Below, one piece after another: positions 17,774-27,168 of a stretch of 64,000 bases of DNA. The translations under genes and the position numbers were made by a program. Source of the DNA: Hymenobacter puniceus. Its GTDB lineage: Bacteria > Bacteroidota > Bacteroidia > Cytophagales > Hymenobacteraceae. The notes under the pieces are model-generated. The model had not been told where the DNA came from. It ran no database searches and worked only from the letters and a program-made list of their open reading frames with translations. Numbering within the stretch: position 1 is the stretch's first letter; each line of letters opens with the position of its first letter. The stretch is from contig NZ_JACSCX010000001.1 in the NCBI RefSeq assembly GCF_014333525.1, positions 992,001 to 1,056,000 of the forward strand. Reading direction: 5' to 3'.

Positions 17774-17957
17774 CAATACAGGATGGGATAAGAGGAAGTA
17801 ATAAATGTAGGAAAGGACTGGATGGGGTGCTTTCCTCAAAGACCAAGCCGGCAGCCCCTCCGTGGAGTGAAGCAGGCAGCACGAAGCGCCTCCATTCGCG
17901 CCCGGACTGAGCGCCAGATGCGCGGCGCGGCAAAAGGGTTGTCCGGCCCTGACGGGC

Positions 17958-18065
17958 TTGACGGACCGCTACGCCAAGGAAAAGGCACGGCTGCTAGCCC
18001 CAGCGATATTTAGCGCTTGGCAGGTGGTGTCAGGGAAGTTTTATGAGAGGGAGCCGGCGCGGTAG
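17958..18065 (+). pseudogene. Integrase 3'-end remnant
   Basis: This 36-codon frame reads LTDRYAKEKARLLAPA ... EREPAR and stops. It matches the last 35 codons of the intact integrase, including the catalytic-Tyr segment (TDRYAK) and the terminal EPAR, but with clear divergence between. It is therefore the tail of a related integrase, not a simple copy. No upstream part of the gene is present. Confidence 0.88.
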
Positions 18066-18086
18066 ACGGTATCGTTTACTGAGCCA

Positions 18087-18422
18087 CTAGATGCCGCGCG
18101 GCTTTTTAGTTTTGAGTTTGGGCTCGGGCAATTCTTCCACCGTCAGGCGGGCCAGATTTGTCAGCCACTCCCGGTCCTCCAACTGCTCTTCAATCAGGAA
18201 GCTGGGCTTTGCGCCTGGGTAAGGCGCGGCCTCGGTCACTTCGGATAAAAAAGCCCGTCCCGCTACAGTAGGCTTAATGTACAGCTTGTTGTCACAAACA
18301 AGGGCAAAGGGCTTACCGTCCCAGTACAGGGTATACTCCCCGAACATCTTTTTGGCGGTAACGTGGCCGGAGCTGTTAATCTGCTCAACGACAAATTCGA
18401 CAAATTCCGGAGTAGAGGCCAT
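18087..18422 (-). CDS. TfoX/Sxy family N-terminal domain protein
   Basis: 111 residues with the TfoX N-terminal fold: MFGEYTLYWDGKPFALVCDNKLYIKPT is the family signature (MFGGYGLY.dGk.FALi.d..LYlK). Only this domain is present. Full-length TfoX regulates competence, but single-domain relatives are common and mostly unstudied. It lies in the cargo zone after the integrase remnant. Confidence 0.85.
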   Translation of the reverse strand: MASTPEFVEFVVEQINSSGHVTAKKMFGEYTLYWDGKPFALVCDNKLYIKPTVAGRAFLSEVTEAAPYPGAKPSFLIEEQLEDREWLTNLARLTVEELPEPKLKTKKPRGI

Positions 18423-18583
18423 TGCACACAGGGTGTAGCTGAAGTATTACTGAATCTGTTTGGTTTGCGCTTATTCTACTGGTCAGCGGTCAGCCGGGCT
18501 GTGAACCGTTCGTAAGCCCGACAAGCTTCCGGCGAATGTACGAGGCGGGCGCAAGGTGCCTGCAGACTGCCTCCGTCCTGCCT

Positions 18584-18799
18584 TCAGCGCCGGTTGACGG
18601 ACGCTGATTTGCCAGTAAGTGCGGCTACTACTTCGGCTTCCGGAAGGCTCGTATAGGCACAGAACTCGGCAACGGAAACGTAGGCGCGGGCGGGCTTGCG
18701 CAGCTGGGCGCGGATACGCTGCAGGAGGCGCTTGCCGGCATCGTAGCCGGTGCCGGTGAGTTGGGCAACATCTTTGGGATAGAGGCAGACCTGGGGCAT
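18584..18799 (-). CDS. Small HTH-like protein of Bacteroidota type
   Basis: 71 residues from ATG 18799 (MPQVCLYPKDVAQLTGTGYD). The pattern (pathway of a short helix, YDAGKRLLQRIRAQL, then VAEFCAYTSLPEAEV) matches small helical proteins that are very common in Bacteroidota chromosomes and elements. A DNA-binding role is plausible but not proven. It is divergent from the nuclease gene at 18,870. Confidence 0.6.
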   Translation of the reverse strand: MPQVCLYPKDVAQLTGTGYDAGKRLLQRIRAQLRKPARAYVSVAEFCAYTSLPEAEVVAALTGKSASVNRR

Positions 18800-18869
18800 G
18801 TGGGGGCGAATTGGGACTACTTGGACAGACGAATATACAACGACTGAGAGTCGGCTGTAGTTTCGTCTC

Positions 18870-19466
18870 ATGAAAGATAAAGCACTGTATATCAGCGGGT
18901 TGTTGCTACTGGTTGCAGCTGGTTTCGGGTTGGGCGACACTGCTTTTCAAAGCCTGGCCCCGACCAGCCTCGCAGCCACCACGCCGCCGGAAGAAACAGG
19001 CCGGATAGTGCGGGTGGTGGACGCCGATACTTACGATGTGCTGGCCGAAGGCATCACGTACCGGGTGCGGCTGGCCGGGGTGGACGCGCCGGAGCCGGAT
19101 CAGCCTTTCGGGCCCCAGGCGGCCGACTCGGTGGCCCGGCTCCTTAACTCAAACAGAACGGTGCTACTGACCCGGCGGGGCATGGACTTGTATGGCCGGA
19201 CCCTGGCCACGGTGCGGCTGCCGGTGGCCGGCAAGCCGGCGCTGGCGCTGGACTCGCTGCTGGTGGTGCGCGGCTGGGCGTGGGCCTGGGACCCGAAACG
19301 CCGGGTGGCGGGCCGGGCGGCGCAGCAGGCGGCGGCAGTGGCCGCCCGGCTGCCCCAGAGGGGTCTCCTCTGGAAGTGCGGAGCCGTGGGCGTGCTCACG
19401 CCGCGGCAGTGGCGCAAACTCAACTACTCAAACAAGCGGCGCTACGGGGTGGGCTGCACCTGGTAG
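18870..19466 (+). CDS. Thermonuclease (SNase-like) family protein
   Basis: 198 residues. A signal-anchor segment (MKDKALYISGLLLLVAAGFGLG) precedes an SNase-like OB-fold: GRIVRVVDADTYDVL, YRVRLAGVDAPEPDQPFG, MDLYGRTLATVRL, LLVVRGWAWAWD. The conserved Asp (VDADT) and the Arg and Glu positions (RLAGVDAPE) are present. It would cut DNA or RNA outside the cytoplasm or at the membrane. SNase-like genes are common cargo of plasmids and phages. Confidence 0.88.
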   Translation: MKDKALYISGLLLLVAAGFGLGDTAFQSLAPTSLAATTPPEETGRIVRVVDADTYDVLAEGITYRVRLAGVDAPEPDQPFGPQAADSVARLLNSNRTVLLTRRGMDLYGRTLATVRLPVAGKPALALDSLLVVRGWAWAWDPKRRVAGRAAQQAAAVAARLPQRGLLWKCGAVGVLTPRQWRKLNYSNKRRYGVGCTW

Positions 19467-19529
19467 CAAGGTCGCGCAAGTGCAAGCAGCCAACAACATG
19501 GTTTTTCACTCTTAAAACGACTTACCAGT

Positions 19530-20276
19530 ATGGCACGTCAGACAGGTATTATCGGCATCCAGGGCACCGTCGGGGGCCTGGTGTTCGGCAAAAACGGAAA
19601 CATCTCGCAGAAGCCGGCCAGCGACAAGGCCGCCTTCGCCAACGCCCCGAGCCGGGCCCGCACCCGCGAAAACGCGGCCGAATTCGGGCTGGCCGCCAAG
19701 TACAGCAAGGTGCTGCGCGACTCGCTACGGGTGGCCATTGCCTCGGCCAGCGACAGTCAGCTGGCGGCCCGCCTCACCAAGGTTATGCGCGAGGTCATCG
19801 GGCTCGACGACACCAACGACCGGGGCCAGCGGGTGTTCGACTCGGGCAATTCGGCGCCGCTGCTGGGCTTCAACTTCAACGCCGGGGCCGGCATCAGCCA
19901 GACCATGTACTTCCCCTACGAGGTGACGGGCAACGGCGCGGACGTGACCATGAGCATCCCGGCGCTGAACCCGGCCTCGGACATTGCCGCGCCGCAGGGG
20001 GCCACGCACTTCGAGGTGGTGTTTGCGGCTTTGGACCTGAACATGGAGGCGCTGACCTTCACCAACGCCGTGGTGGCGGCTCCGCTGGGCATTCTGCCTC
20101 TCAACAGCGCACCATTGGCCAACCAGACGGTGGTGGCCAGCTTCCCGGCCGCCCCAGCCGACGCCAACCTAGTGGTGGGCGTGGTGGGCATCAATTTCTA
20201 CCAGCAGATCAACGGCAAGTTCTACGCCCTGAACAACAACAGCACCAACCCGCTGGCCATTGAGTACGTGGCCTAG
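19530..20276 (+). CDS. Hypothetical protein, DUF6266-like layout
   Basis: 248 residues, no signal peptide. The start (MARQTGIIGIQGTVGGLVFGK) and the following Ala/Arg-rich helical stretch resemble the Bacteroidota DUF6266 proteins found in phages and elements, which have a GG-rich N-terminus followed by a beta-rich body. The rest is rich in small residues and beta strands. The family link is tentative and no function is known. Confidence 0.55.
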   Translation: MARQTGIIGIQGTVGGLVFGKNGNISQKPASDKAAFANAPSRARTRENAAEFGLAAKYSKVLRDSLRVAIASASDSQLAARLTKVMREVIGLDDTNDRGQRVFDSGNSAPLLGFNFNAGAGISQTMYFPYEVTGNGADVTMSIPALNPASDIAAPQGATHFEVVFAALDLNMEALTFTNAVVAAPLGILPLNSAPLANQTVVASFPAAPADANLVVGVVGINFYQQINGKFYALNNNSTNPLAIEYVA

Positions 20277-20285
20277 GGTAGAACT

Positions 20286-20399
20286 GAGAGGTGAGAACTT
20301 AGAAGTAAGAGTCGTTCAACGGCCTCGCTCTGGTCCTCACCTCTCTGCTTTGCCAGTCACTTCCTCTCTTACTTCTCATTTCTAACATCTCACTTCTAT
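20286..20399. repeat. Imperfect inverted repeat between two hypothetical genes
   Basis: GAGAGGTGAGAACTTAGAAG on the left pairs imperfectly with CTTCTCATTTCTAACATCTC on the right. The strand is purine-rich then pyrimidine-rich. It fills most of the 126-nt gap and may act as a weak terminator or mRNA stem. Confidence 0.5.
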
Positions 20400-20402
20400 A
20401 CC

Positions 20403-20843
20403 ATGGCACTTACCGCCTATCAAACCCAGTTTAAGCGGCGCATGAAACGCGCCATCAGCCTGCGGGCCAAGACTGACCGGAAGGCGCGGCGCTACACCCA
20501 ACTGCTGGCCGATGCCATCGGGGCAGCCGAGGACGCGGCCACGCAGATGAACGAGCTCAACCAGCTCTACAACGTGGACGTGAGCACCTATACCATCCTC
20601 ACGCAGGCACTGCACGCCAACAGCGGGCAGGAGGTGCTGCTGGACCACCTAGCCCAGAGTACGCCGGGCGAAGAGCTGATTATCTACAACCAGATTCCGG
20701 ATGGCAACGGCGGGCAGGAGCTGCCGGCCAATCCGCTGTTCGGGGAAGTAGTAATGGGCCCGCCCATTGTCGCGCCGGTACCGGTTAACATGGCGGTGAA
20801 ACCGGAACAGGATGCCGCACCGATGGTGGTGAAGGAAGCGTAA
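20403..20843 (+). CDS. Hypothetical protein
   Basis: 146 residues. The first 55 are strongly helical and basic (YQTQFKRRMKRAISLRAKTDRKARRY) and the end is Pro/Val-rich. No domain is recognised. It is co-directional with the preceding gene and ends before a strong terminator, so the two may form one unit. Confidence 0.6.
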   Translation: MALTAYQTQFKRRMKRAISLRAKTDRKARRYTQLLADAIGAAEDAATQMNELNQLYNVDVSTYTILTQALHANSGQEVLLDHLAQSTPGEELIIYNQIPDGNGGQELPANPLFGEVVMGPPIVAPVPVNMAVKPEQDAAPMVVKEA

Positions 20844-20878
20844 ACGCTGAGTTAGCAACCACCCCGCGACAACCGGTA

Positions 20879-20913
20879 AGGCCGGCTCCTACTCCGTAGG
20901 GGCCGGCCTTTTG
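20879..20913 (+). terminator. Terminator hairpin
   Basis: AAGGCCGGC pairs with GCCGGCCTT around CTCCTACTCCGTAGGG, followed by TTTT. It ends the unit at 19,530-20,843. Confidence 0.8.
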
Positions 20914-20967
20914 CATTAGGCCAGAATCGAAGTAGACTGCAGGAAGGCGGCACTTGTTGCGGGTGGT

Positions 20968-23900
20968 TTGGATTCCTGTCACAATCGGGTGTTCCTTGCA
21001 CGGCCGACGCGACGTTGCGCGCTCAATTACGCTATCCTTACTGTATTGGAAACGGGCCATTACGAGACGCTGGTTACGCAACAGCTGCGGAGCCAGCTTG
21101 CGGCAGTAGAAACCACTACCTACGCTATTGCGGAAAAGAGTCTGGGGGCCGATGATGCGGCGGTGTTTATTACGCGGCACCTGACGCAGCTGCTGGGCAA
21201 AGTGCTGGGGCAGCTGGCCAAGAACGAAGAGGTAGGCGAACAGCTGACCCTGGCCAACGAAGTCATTGCCTACCTGCAGGAAAAGTCGGATGTGCTGGCG
21301 GCGGGCAGCGGCCTGGCGCCGGAAGGGCAGTTGCTGCGGGCGGTGCTGCCGCGGCTGCATGTGCCGCTGGCCGCGCAAAACGACTTGGGCAAGCACCTGG
21401 ATGGCTTGGAGCCGGCGTTGCGCTTTTCGCAGAGCGACCTGTTCAGCGGGGGCAATTCGGAGCTGTCGATGGAGGCTGAGTTAAAGAAGGAAATTGCGAC
21501 GGCCGACCGGATTGACTTCATCGTAAGCTTCGTGAAGTGGAGCGGGCTGCGGTTGCTGCTGCCCGCACTCCAGGCTTTTGCCGAGCAAGGCAAGCCGCTG
21601 CGGCTGCTCACGACCACCTACATGGGCGCCACTGACCAAAAGGCGGCGGATGCACTGGCCGCGCTGCCAGGGGCCGAGTTGCGCATCAGCTACAACACGG
21701 CGCACGAACGGCTGCATGCCAAAGCCTATCTGTTCAGCCGCAACTCGGGCTTTGATACGGCCTACATCGGGTCAAGCAATATGAGTCGCTCGGCGCTGAC
21801 CAGCGGGTTGGAGTGGAACGTGAAGGTGACGGCCCAGGACAATGCGGCCATTTTAAACAAGTTTCGGGGCACGTTTGAGACCTACTGGAACTCGCCGGAA
21901 TTTGAGGACTACTGCAGCCTGCCCGAACAACGCCAGAAGCTGGCCCTGGCTTTGCGGCAGGCCGATAGTGGGGCGGCGGAGGCTGATACACTGCCCAACT
22001 TCCGCATCCGGCCGTTTCCGTACCAGCAGGAAATCCTGGACCGCTTAGAAGTGGAAAGGAGCCTGCGGGGACACTTCCGTAACCTGGTGGTGGCGGCGAC
22101 GGGCACGGGCAAAACGGTGGTGTCGGCGTTTGACTACGCCCGGTTTGCCCGGCAGCTGACGGGCCTGCCGCGGCTGCTGTTTGTGGCCCACCGGGAGGAG
22201 ATTCTGCGGCAGGCCCGAGCCACGTTCCGGCACATTCTGGGGGAAGCCAACTTCGGGGAATTGTGGGTGGGCGCCGAGCAGCCGGTGCAGTTTGAGCACC
22301 TGTTCGTGTCGGTGCAGACCTTTGCCTCGCGGCTGGACTTCTTTCAGCAAACCATCCCGCGCGACTATTACCAGTACCTGGTGATTGACGAGGTGCACCA
22401 TTTGGCGGCGGCTTCGTACCGGCCCATTCTGGCGTGGTTTGAGCCGACTATTTTACTGGGGCTGACGGCCACGCCGGAGCGGGCTGATGGGGAGAGCATT
22501 CTGCCGGACTTCGACAACACCGTTGCGGCAGAAATCCGGCTGCCGGAAGCCATTGCGCGGGGGCTGCTGGTGCCGTTTCAGTACTTCTGCATCACCGACC
22601 CCATAGATTACCGCCACGTGCGGTGGACCAACGGACGCTACGCCGCCGAGGACCTGACCAACGTGTACACCGGCAACGACGTGCGGGTGAGTGCCATCCT
22701 GGACGCGCTGCAAAATTATTTACTGGCGCCCCAGCAGGCGCGGGCCCTGGGGTTCTGCGTGACGCGGGAGCACGCCCGGCTGATGGCGGCCAAGTTCCAG
22801 GCGGCGGGCCTCAAGGCCAGTTATCTGGCCAGTGGCGATACCACGGCCGAGCAGCGCCAGGCGGCGGTGGCGCAGCTGCGGCGCGGGGAGCTCAACTACC
22901 TGTTCGTGGTGGACATCTTCAACGAGGGCGTGGATATTCCCGAGGTGGACACGCTGCTGTTTTTGCGGCCCACGGAAAGCCTGACGGTGTTTTTGCAGCA
23001 GCTGGGCCGGGGGCTGCGCCTGCACGAGAGCAAGGAGTGCCTCACGGTGCTGGACTTCGTGGGGCAGGCGCGGCAGGAATACAGCTACGAGCAGAAGTTT
23101 CGGGCGCTGCTGGGCCGCACCGGCGGCTCGGTGCTGAGCGAAGCGGAAGCGGGATTCCCACGGCTGCCGGTGGGCTGCAGCATCCAGATGGAGCGCGAGG
23201 CCATGCGGTTCATTCTCGACAACATAAAGGCTGCCACCGGCGAGAATGTGCGGGTACTGGAACGGCGCATCCGCGGCTTCGCCCTGGAAAGTGCGCTGCC
23301 ACTCACGCTGGCCAATTTTCTGGCGCATACCCACTTTGCGCTGGTGGACATTTACCGCTCCCGCAGCGACCGGGGCTGGACGGCCCTAAAAGTCCGGGCG
23401 GGGGTGCTGGCGCCGCCGGAGCTGGCGGCCCCGGAAAAGCAGCTGGTGGGCAGCGTGTGGCGGTTGGCCCAAGCCAACGGGCCGGCTTTCCTGGCCTTTG
23501 TGCGGCGGGTATTTGCGGGAGAGGAAGAACTGACGGAACTGTTGGCTATGCCACTGGGCCCGGAAATGGGGCTGATGCTGCACTACCTGCTCTACCAGAA
23601 GCCGGGGCCCAAGCTGGGCCTGGATTCGTTGCGGGACAGCTTGGCCACGTTACGGACCATGCCGACCCTGACGGCGGAGGTGCGTGAGGTAGTGGATGTC
23701 TGCGAGGCGCAGATCAGCATTCCGCCCGTGGCCCTGGACCTGTCCTACCCTTGCGCCCTGCAGCTGCACAGCCGCTATGGCCGCGACGAAATCCTGTGCG
23801 CGTTCGGAGTGTGGACGTTTGAGCGGAATCCGTCGGTGCGCGAAGGGTTGTGTTACGTAGCGGCGCTGAACACGGAGCTGCTGTTTGTGACGCTTGAAAA

Positions 23901-24228
23901 GTCCAGCCGCAACTACTCCCCTACCACGCTCTACCACGACTATGCCATCAGCGACACGCTGTTTCACTGGGAGTCGCAGAACAGCACGGCCGAGGACACG
24001 CCCAAGGGCATCAGCTACATTCAGCACCAGGCGCAAGGGAAGAACATTCTGCTGTTCGTACGCGAGCGGAACCAGGATGCGGCGGGCCTAACGATGCCGT
24101 ATGTGTTTCTGGGGCCGGTACGGTACCTGAGCCACAAGGGCAACCGGCCCATGGCCATTATCTGGGAGTTGGCAACGCCACTGCCGGGGTTCCTGTGGCA
24201 CGACGCCGGGAAGATGGCCGTGGGGTAA
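20968..24228 (+). CDS. PLD-nuclease/SF2 helicase/DUF3427 protein
   Basis: Up to 1086 residues. In order: an N-terminal helical region, a phospholipase-D-like domain with one HxK site (RLHAKAYLF, about residues 249-256, and GSSNMS), an SF2 helicase with Walker A (ATGTGKT) and DEVHH box, helicase C domain (QQLGRGLRLHE), then DUF3427. This is a restriction-type architecture expected to translocate on and cut foreign DNA. The frame opens with TTG 20968; a GTG or TTG slightly downstream is as likely, since family similarity begins near GHYETLVTQ. It is followed by a DUF1016 nuclease on the same strand. Confidence 0.88.
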   Translation: MDSCHNRVFLARPTRRCALNYAILTVLETGHYETLVTQQLRSQLAAVETTTYAIAEKSLGADDAAVFITRHLTQLLGKVLGQLAKNEEVGEQLTLANEVIAYLQEKSDVLAAGSGLAPEGQLLRAVLPRLHVPLAAQNDLGKHLDGLEPALRFSQSDLFSGGNSELSMEAELKKEIATADRIDFIVSFVKWSGLRLLLPALQAFAEQGKPLRLLTTTYMGATDQKAADALAALPGAELRISYNTAHERLHAKAYLFSRNSGFDTAYIGSSNMSRSALTSGLEWNVKVTAQDNAAILNKFRGTFETYWNSPEFEDYCSLPEQRQKLALALRQADSGAAEADTLPNFRIRPFPYQQEILDRLEVERSLRGHFRNLVVAATGTGKTVVSAFDYARFARQLTGLPRLLFVAHREEILRQARATFRHILGEANFGELWVGAEQPVQFEHLFVSVQTFASRLDFFQQTIPRDYYQYLVIDEVHHLAAASYRPILAWFEPTILLGLTATPERADGESILPDFDNTVAAEIRLPEAIARGLLVPFQYFCITDPIDYRHVRWTNGRYAAEDLTNVYTGNDVRVSAILDALQNYLLAPQQARALGFCVTREHARLMAAKFQAAGLKASYLASGDTTAEQRQAAVAQLRRGELNYLFVVDIFNEGVDIPEVDTLLFLRPTESLTVFLQQLGRGLRLHESKECLTVLDFVGQARQEYSYEQKFRALLGRTGGSVLSEAEAGFPRLPVGCSIQMEREAMRFILDNIKAATGENVRVLERRIRGFALESALPLTLANFLAHTHFALVDIYRSRSDRGWTALKVRAGVLAPPELAAPEKQLVGSVWRLAQANGPAFLAFVRRVFAGEEELTELLAMPLGPEMGLMLHYLLYQKPGPKLGLDSLRDSLATLRTMPTLTAEVREVVDVCEAQISIPPVALDLSYPCALQLHSRYGRDEILCAFGVWTFERNPSVREGLCYVAALNTELLFVTLEKSSRNYSPTTLYHDYAISDTLFHWESQNSTAEDTPKGISYIQHQAQGKNILLFVRERNQDAAGLTMPYVFLGPVRYLSHKGNRPMAIIWELATPLPGFLWHDAGKMAVG

Positions 24229-24319
24229 GTAATAACGGCCCTGAGGCGGTGCAAGGGCCGCTGGTAATTTTGCGTGAGCGGTCTTCGTTTCTTTTGGGCC
24301 TGTTTTATCTTCGCTGCCT

Positions 24320-25354
24320 ATGTCTGCTCTCTCGTTACCATCCGATTATCCGCAGTTCCTGACCGAGCTAAAGGCCCACATCCGCGAGACGCAGGTGCGG
24401 GCGGCGCTGGCCGTGAATTCGGAACTGGTGCAGCTGTACTGGCGCATTGGCCGCAGCATCTTGCTGCAGGAGCAACAGCAGGGTTGGGGAGCAGAGGTAG
24501 TCGTTCGGCTGGCGCAGGACTTGCGGCAGGACTTCCCTACGTTGACGGGCTTCTCACCTCGTAACATGCGCTATATGAAGGCCTTTGCGGAGGCCTGGCC
24601 GGACGAAGCAACTTTGCAACAGCTTGTTGCAAAAATTCCATGGGGCCATAATGTCCGGCTACTGGACAAGGTGAAAGACCCGGCCGAGCGGGCGTGGTAC
24701 GTGCAGCAGACCATTGAAAATGGCTGGAGCCGCAACGTACTGGCCGCGCAGGTGGAAAGCGGCCTCTTCCACCGACAAGGGCGGGCCGTGAGTAACTTCA
24801 GCCGCACACTGCCCGCCCCGCAGTCGGAGCTGGCGCAGCAGATTCTGAAGGACCCGTACACCTTCGATTTCCTCTCACTGGGGCTGGAGGCGCAGGAACG
24901 AGACTTGGAGCGGGGTCTGCTGGAGCATGTACGCTCCTTCCTGTTGGAGTTGGGCAAGGGCTTTGCGCTGGTGGGCAGTCAGTATCACCTGGAAGTCGGC
25001 GGGCAGGACTACTACCTGGATCTGGTGTTCTATCACCTTAAGCTGCGGTGCTTTGTTGTCATCGACCTGAAGATGGGCGAGTTCAGGCCCGAGGACAGTG
25101 GCAAGATGAACTTCTATTTGGCGGCGGCCGACGACCTGCTGCGCCACCCGACCGACCAGCCCACCATCGGGCTGATTTTGTGCAAAAATCAGAACCGGGT
25201 GGTAGCGGAATACGCATTACGCGGCCTGGGTCAGCCGATTGGCGTGGCCGAGTGGCAGCTTACCGCTACCCTGCCCGCGGAGCTGCGCCGCAGCCTGCCT
25301 ACGTCGGAAGAGTTGGATGCCGTGCTCGGGAAGCCGGCGGCGCCCCAACCCTAG
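24320..25354 (+). CDS. DUF1016 / YhcG-type PD-(D/E)XK nuclease
   Basis: 344 residues. The N-terminal DUF1016 part (SELVQLYWRIGRSILLQEQ, LTGFSPRNMRYMKAFAEAWP, IPWGHNVRLLDKV) leads to the PD-(D/E)XK nuclease core (GQDYYLDLVFYHLKLRCFVVIDLKMGEF, with D, D and K residues in place). Such proteins occur in defence islands, often near restriction genes. It lies 91 nt after the helicase gene and may act with it. Promoter-like TATCTTCG lies just upstream, so it may also be expressed alone. Confidence 0.92.
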   Translation: MSALSLPSDYPQFLTELKAHIRETQVRAALAVNSELVQLYWRIGRSILLQEQQQGWGAEVVVRLAQDLRQDFPTLTGFSPRNMRYMKAFAEAWPDEATLQQLVAKIPWGHNVRLLDKVKDPAERAWYVQQTIENGWSRNVLAAQVESGLFHRQGRAVSNFSRTLPAPQSELAQQILKDPYTFDFLSLGLEAQERDLERGLLEHVRSFLLELGKGFALVGSQYHLEVGGQDYYLDLVFYHLKLRCFVVIDLKMGEFRPEDSGKMNFYLAAADDLLRHPTDQPTIGLILCKNQNRVVAEYALRGLGQPIGVAEWQLTATLPAELRRSLPTSEELDAVLGKPAAPQP

Positions 25355-25388
25355 CTCACTGAAAAGCCTCGATGGAAGGAGGCTATTG

Positions 25389-26285
25389 CTAAGACGGTGT
25401 CTCCGCGTACATCCCCACCGGGCCACCCTGGTAGTGCTGGCGCAGGTAATGAGCCGCGTGGTGGGAATATTCTTCGAGGCGGCGACCTTCGGGGATGAGC
25501 TGTTTGGGAGCAGACGTGGCGTTTAGAATTTCTACTGCTTTCTCAAACGCGGAGAACAGCTTACGGTCGGTAGGCTGGGCCAGCAGCAGATCGAAGCGGT
25601 AGTTTTCGGCTTCGGCTACTGGGGCCAGTAGGTGGAGCCAGCCGTGGGTGTACACAGCTTTCCGGTTGATTTCATCGGCATCGGCCAGATCGAAGCTGAC
25701 GGGTTTGATGAAGTTCTCGGTGCCGTTCTGCCAGACGTAATCAAAGCGGACGGTGGTGGCGGCGGCCTGTACTTCCACGTTACGGCGTAGCAATTGGAAC
25801 ACCCCTGCGTCGTGGGCTTCCAGGTTGCGGCGGAAATTGCTGATCAGAAACGAGTCGCGCTTATGCTGGCCGGCGCGGGGCGCTGGCTGGGTTTCAGCAA
25901 AGTACAGCTCATAGTACTCGTCGGCCACTGCTTGCGGGTCGTCGTCGGGGTGAGCTACGGCTTTGGTCAGGTTTCCGAAGCGGAGCACGGTAGCGTCGGC
26001 CGGCACCAACTCGCGGGTAATAAAGGAAGAGTAGTATTCCGGCGTGAGGGCGCCGCCCAGCTCGGTATTAGCACGAGCCACGCGCTTGCCAAAACTAGTG
26101 AGGTAGGAAAGCAGCTGGCGTTCAGAAAACGATTGGTACAGGTGGCGCAGCCGCTTAAAGCGGGCCGGATACCGAAATTCCAGCCGCCCCTGCTCCGGGA
26201 AACAGAGCAGGATTCCCACGTTCACTTCCTCCCCAAGAAAGGGGGAATGCACGTACTTGAGCAGGTTGAAATAAATCGTGTTCAC
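25389..26285 (-). CDS. DUF3037 protein (partner of HipA-like kinase)
   Basis: 298 residues. The start (NLLKYVHSPFLGEEVNVGILLCFPEQGRLEFR) is the DUF3037 signature. Its ATG overlaps the stop of the HipA-like kinase by 4 bp, so the two are translationally coupled. This kinase/DUF3037 pairing recurs in many bacteria and looks like a two-part module, but its biochemical role is not established. Confidence 0.85.
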   Translation of the reverse strand: MNTIYFNLLKYVHSPFLGEEVNVGILLCFPEQGRLEFRYPARFKRLRHLYQSFSERQLLSYLTSFGKRVARANTELGGALTPEYYSSFITRELVPADATVLRFGNLTKAVAHPDDDPQAVADEYYELYFAETQPAPRAGQHKRDSFLISNFRRNLEAHDAGVFQLLRRNVEVQAAATTVRFDYVWQNGTENFIKPVSFDLADADEINRKAVYTHGWLHLLAPVAEAENYRFDLLLAQPTDRKLFSAFEKAVEILNATSAPKQLIPEGRRLEEYSHHAAHYLRQHYQGGPVGMYAETPS

Positions 26286-27076
26286 GAGATGGTGTGGCGC
26301 AGCAGGGTTTCAAATTGCCCAGCGTTGGCCTTTTGATGGCAAAGGTACTGGATTAACAAATCGAAGTCGGGCAAAGAACAATTCAACTCCGAAAGTTGCT
26401 GGTGGTACGGCAGCAGCAGTTGCGGGTTGAGGCCGCGCAGATACTCGGTAAAGGTGCCGAACGCTGAGCTGTTGGCTATTGGGCCACGAGCTTTAAGGTA
26501 GGAGTAGAACAGATGACGCTGGTATAGATGTTCCCAACGACCGTCTAATAAGTTACTGAAAACCCGTTTAATACCGGAAAAAGCAAGTTCGTGATCAATC
26601 AGAATAGCCTCCTGATCGGGCATCAGCAGATTGGGCTTGTCCGGCCGGCGGTCAACGTTGAGAATGAGGTTATCGAAACCGTAAACGGTTTCCATTTCGT
26701 AGGCTTCGAGCTTCTTCAGCGGCAGGGAGCGGGAGTAGGCATAAGGGCTTTCTACCAGTCGGCAGCCAAACAGCGGGCCGGGCGCAACTTCGGCCAGTTG
26801 CCGTTGCTGGGGCTCGTCGAGCGTAGCCCGGAAAGCTGGAGAAAATTCAATCAGGGCCGGCTCTGGGTGGGGCAGGTCGAACATCTCCGCCAACACGGAG
26901 CCAAATACCTCCGCAGCCAGGTGCGGATGCTGATCCAGATGCGAAGCTTTGAACAGCTTGACTACGAAAGGCTGGAGCTTGCCGCGGGTTCCATCGCGCA
27001 CGTAGACTGCCCACGGCCGGGTGCCACCGCCGGGCATGAGGCCGTTGAAGGAGACGGCGGAGTAAACAGGGAGCAA
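26282..27076 (-). CDS. HipA-like kinase
   Basis: 264 residues from a TTG codon at 27076. N-terminal ATP-binding features (WAVYVRDG ... PFVVKLFKA, with the lysine in the beta3 position) and catalytic-type segments (YGFDNLILNVDRRPDKPNLL and EAILIDHELAF, the latter the DFG-like site) fit the short HipA family kinase type. HipA kinases phosphorylate aminoacyl-tRNA synthetases. There is no HipB-like HTH partner here; DUF3037 occupies that place downstream. The start is not certain because no ATG is in range. Confidence 0.85.
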   Translation of the reverse strand: MLPVYSAVSFNGLMPGGGTRPWAVYVRDGTRGKLQPFVVKLFKASHLDQHPHLAAEVFGSVLAEMFDLPHPEPALIEFSPAFRATLDEPQQRQLAEVAPGPLFGCRLVESPYAYSRSLPLKKLEAYEMETVYGFDNLILNVDRRPDKPNLLMPDQEAILIDHELAFSGIKRVFSNLLDGRWEHLYQRHLFYSYLKARGPIANSSAFGTFTEYLRGLNPQLLLPYHQQLSELNCSLPDFDLLIQYLCHQKANAGQFETLLRHTIS

Positions 27077-27168
27077 ACGTACCAGACAGAAGGATGGACC
27101 AGCAAGGTCGTAATAAATCCCGCAATCAAGTAGTCAGCACATGAGGCCTTAGTCGCCCGGCAAGCAGG

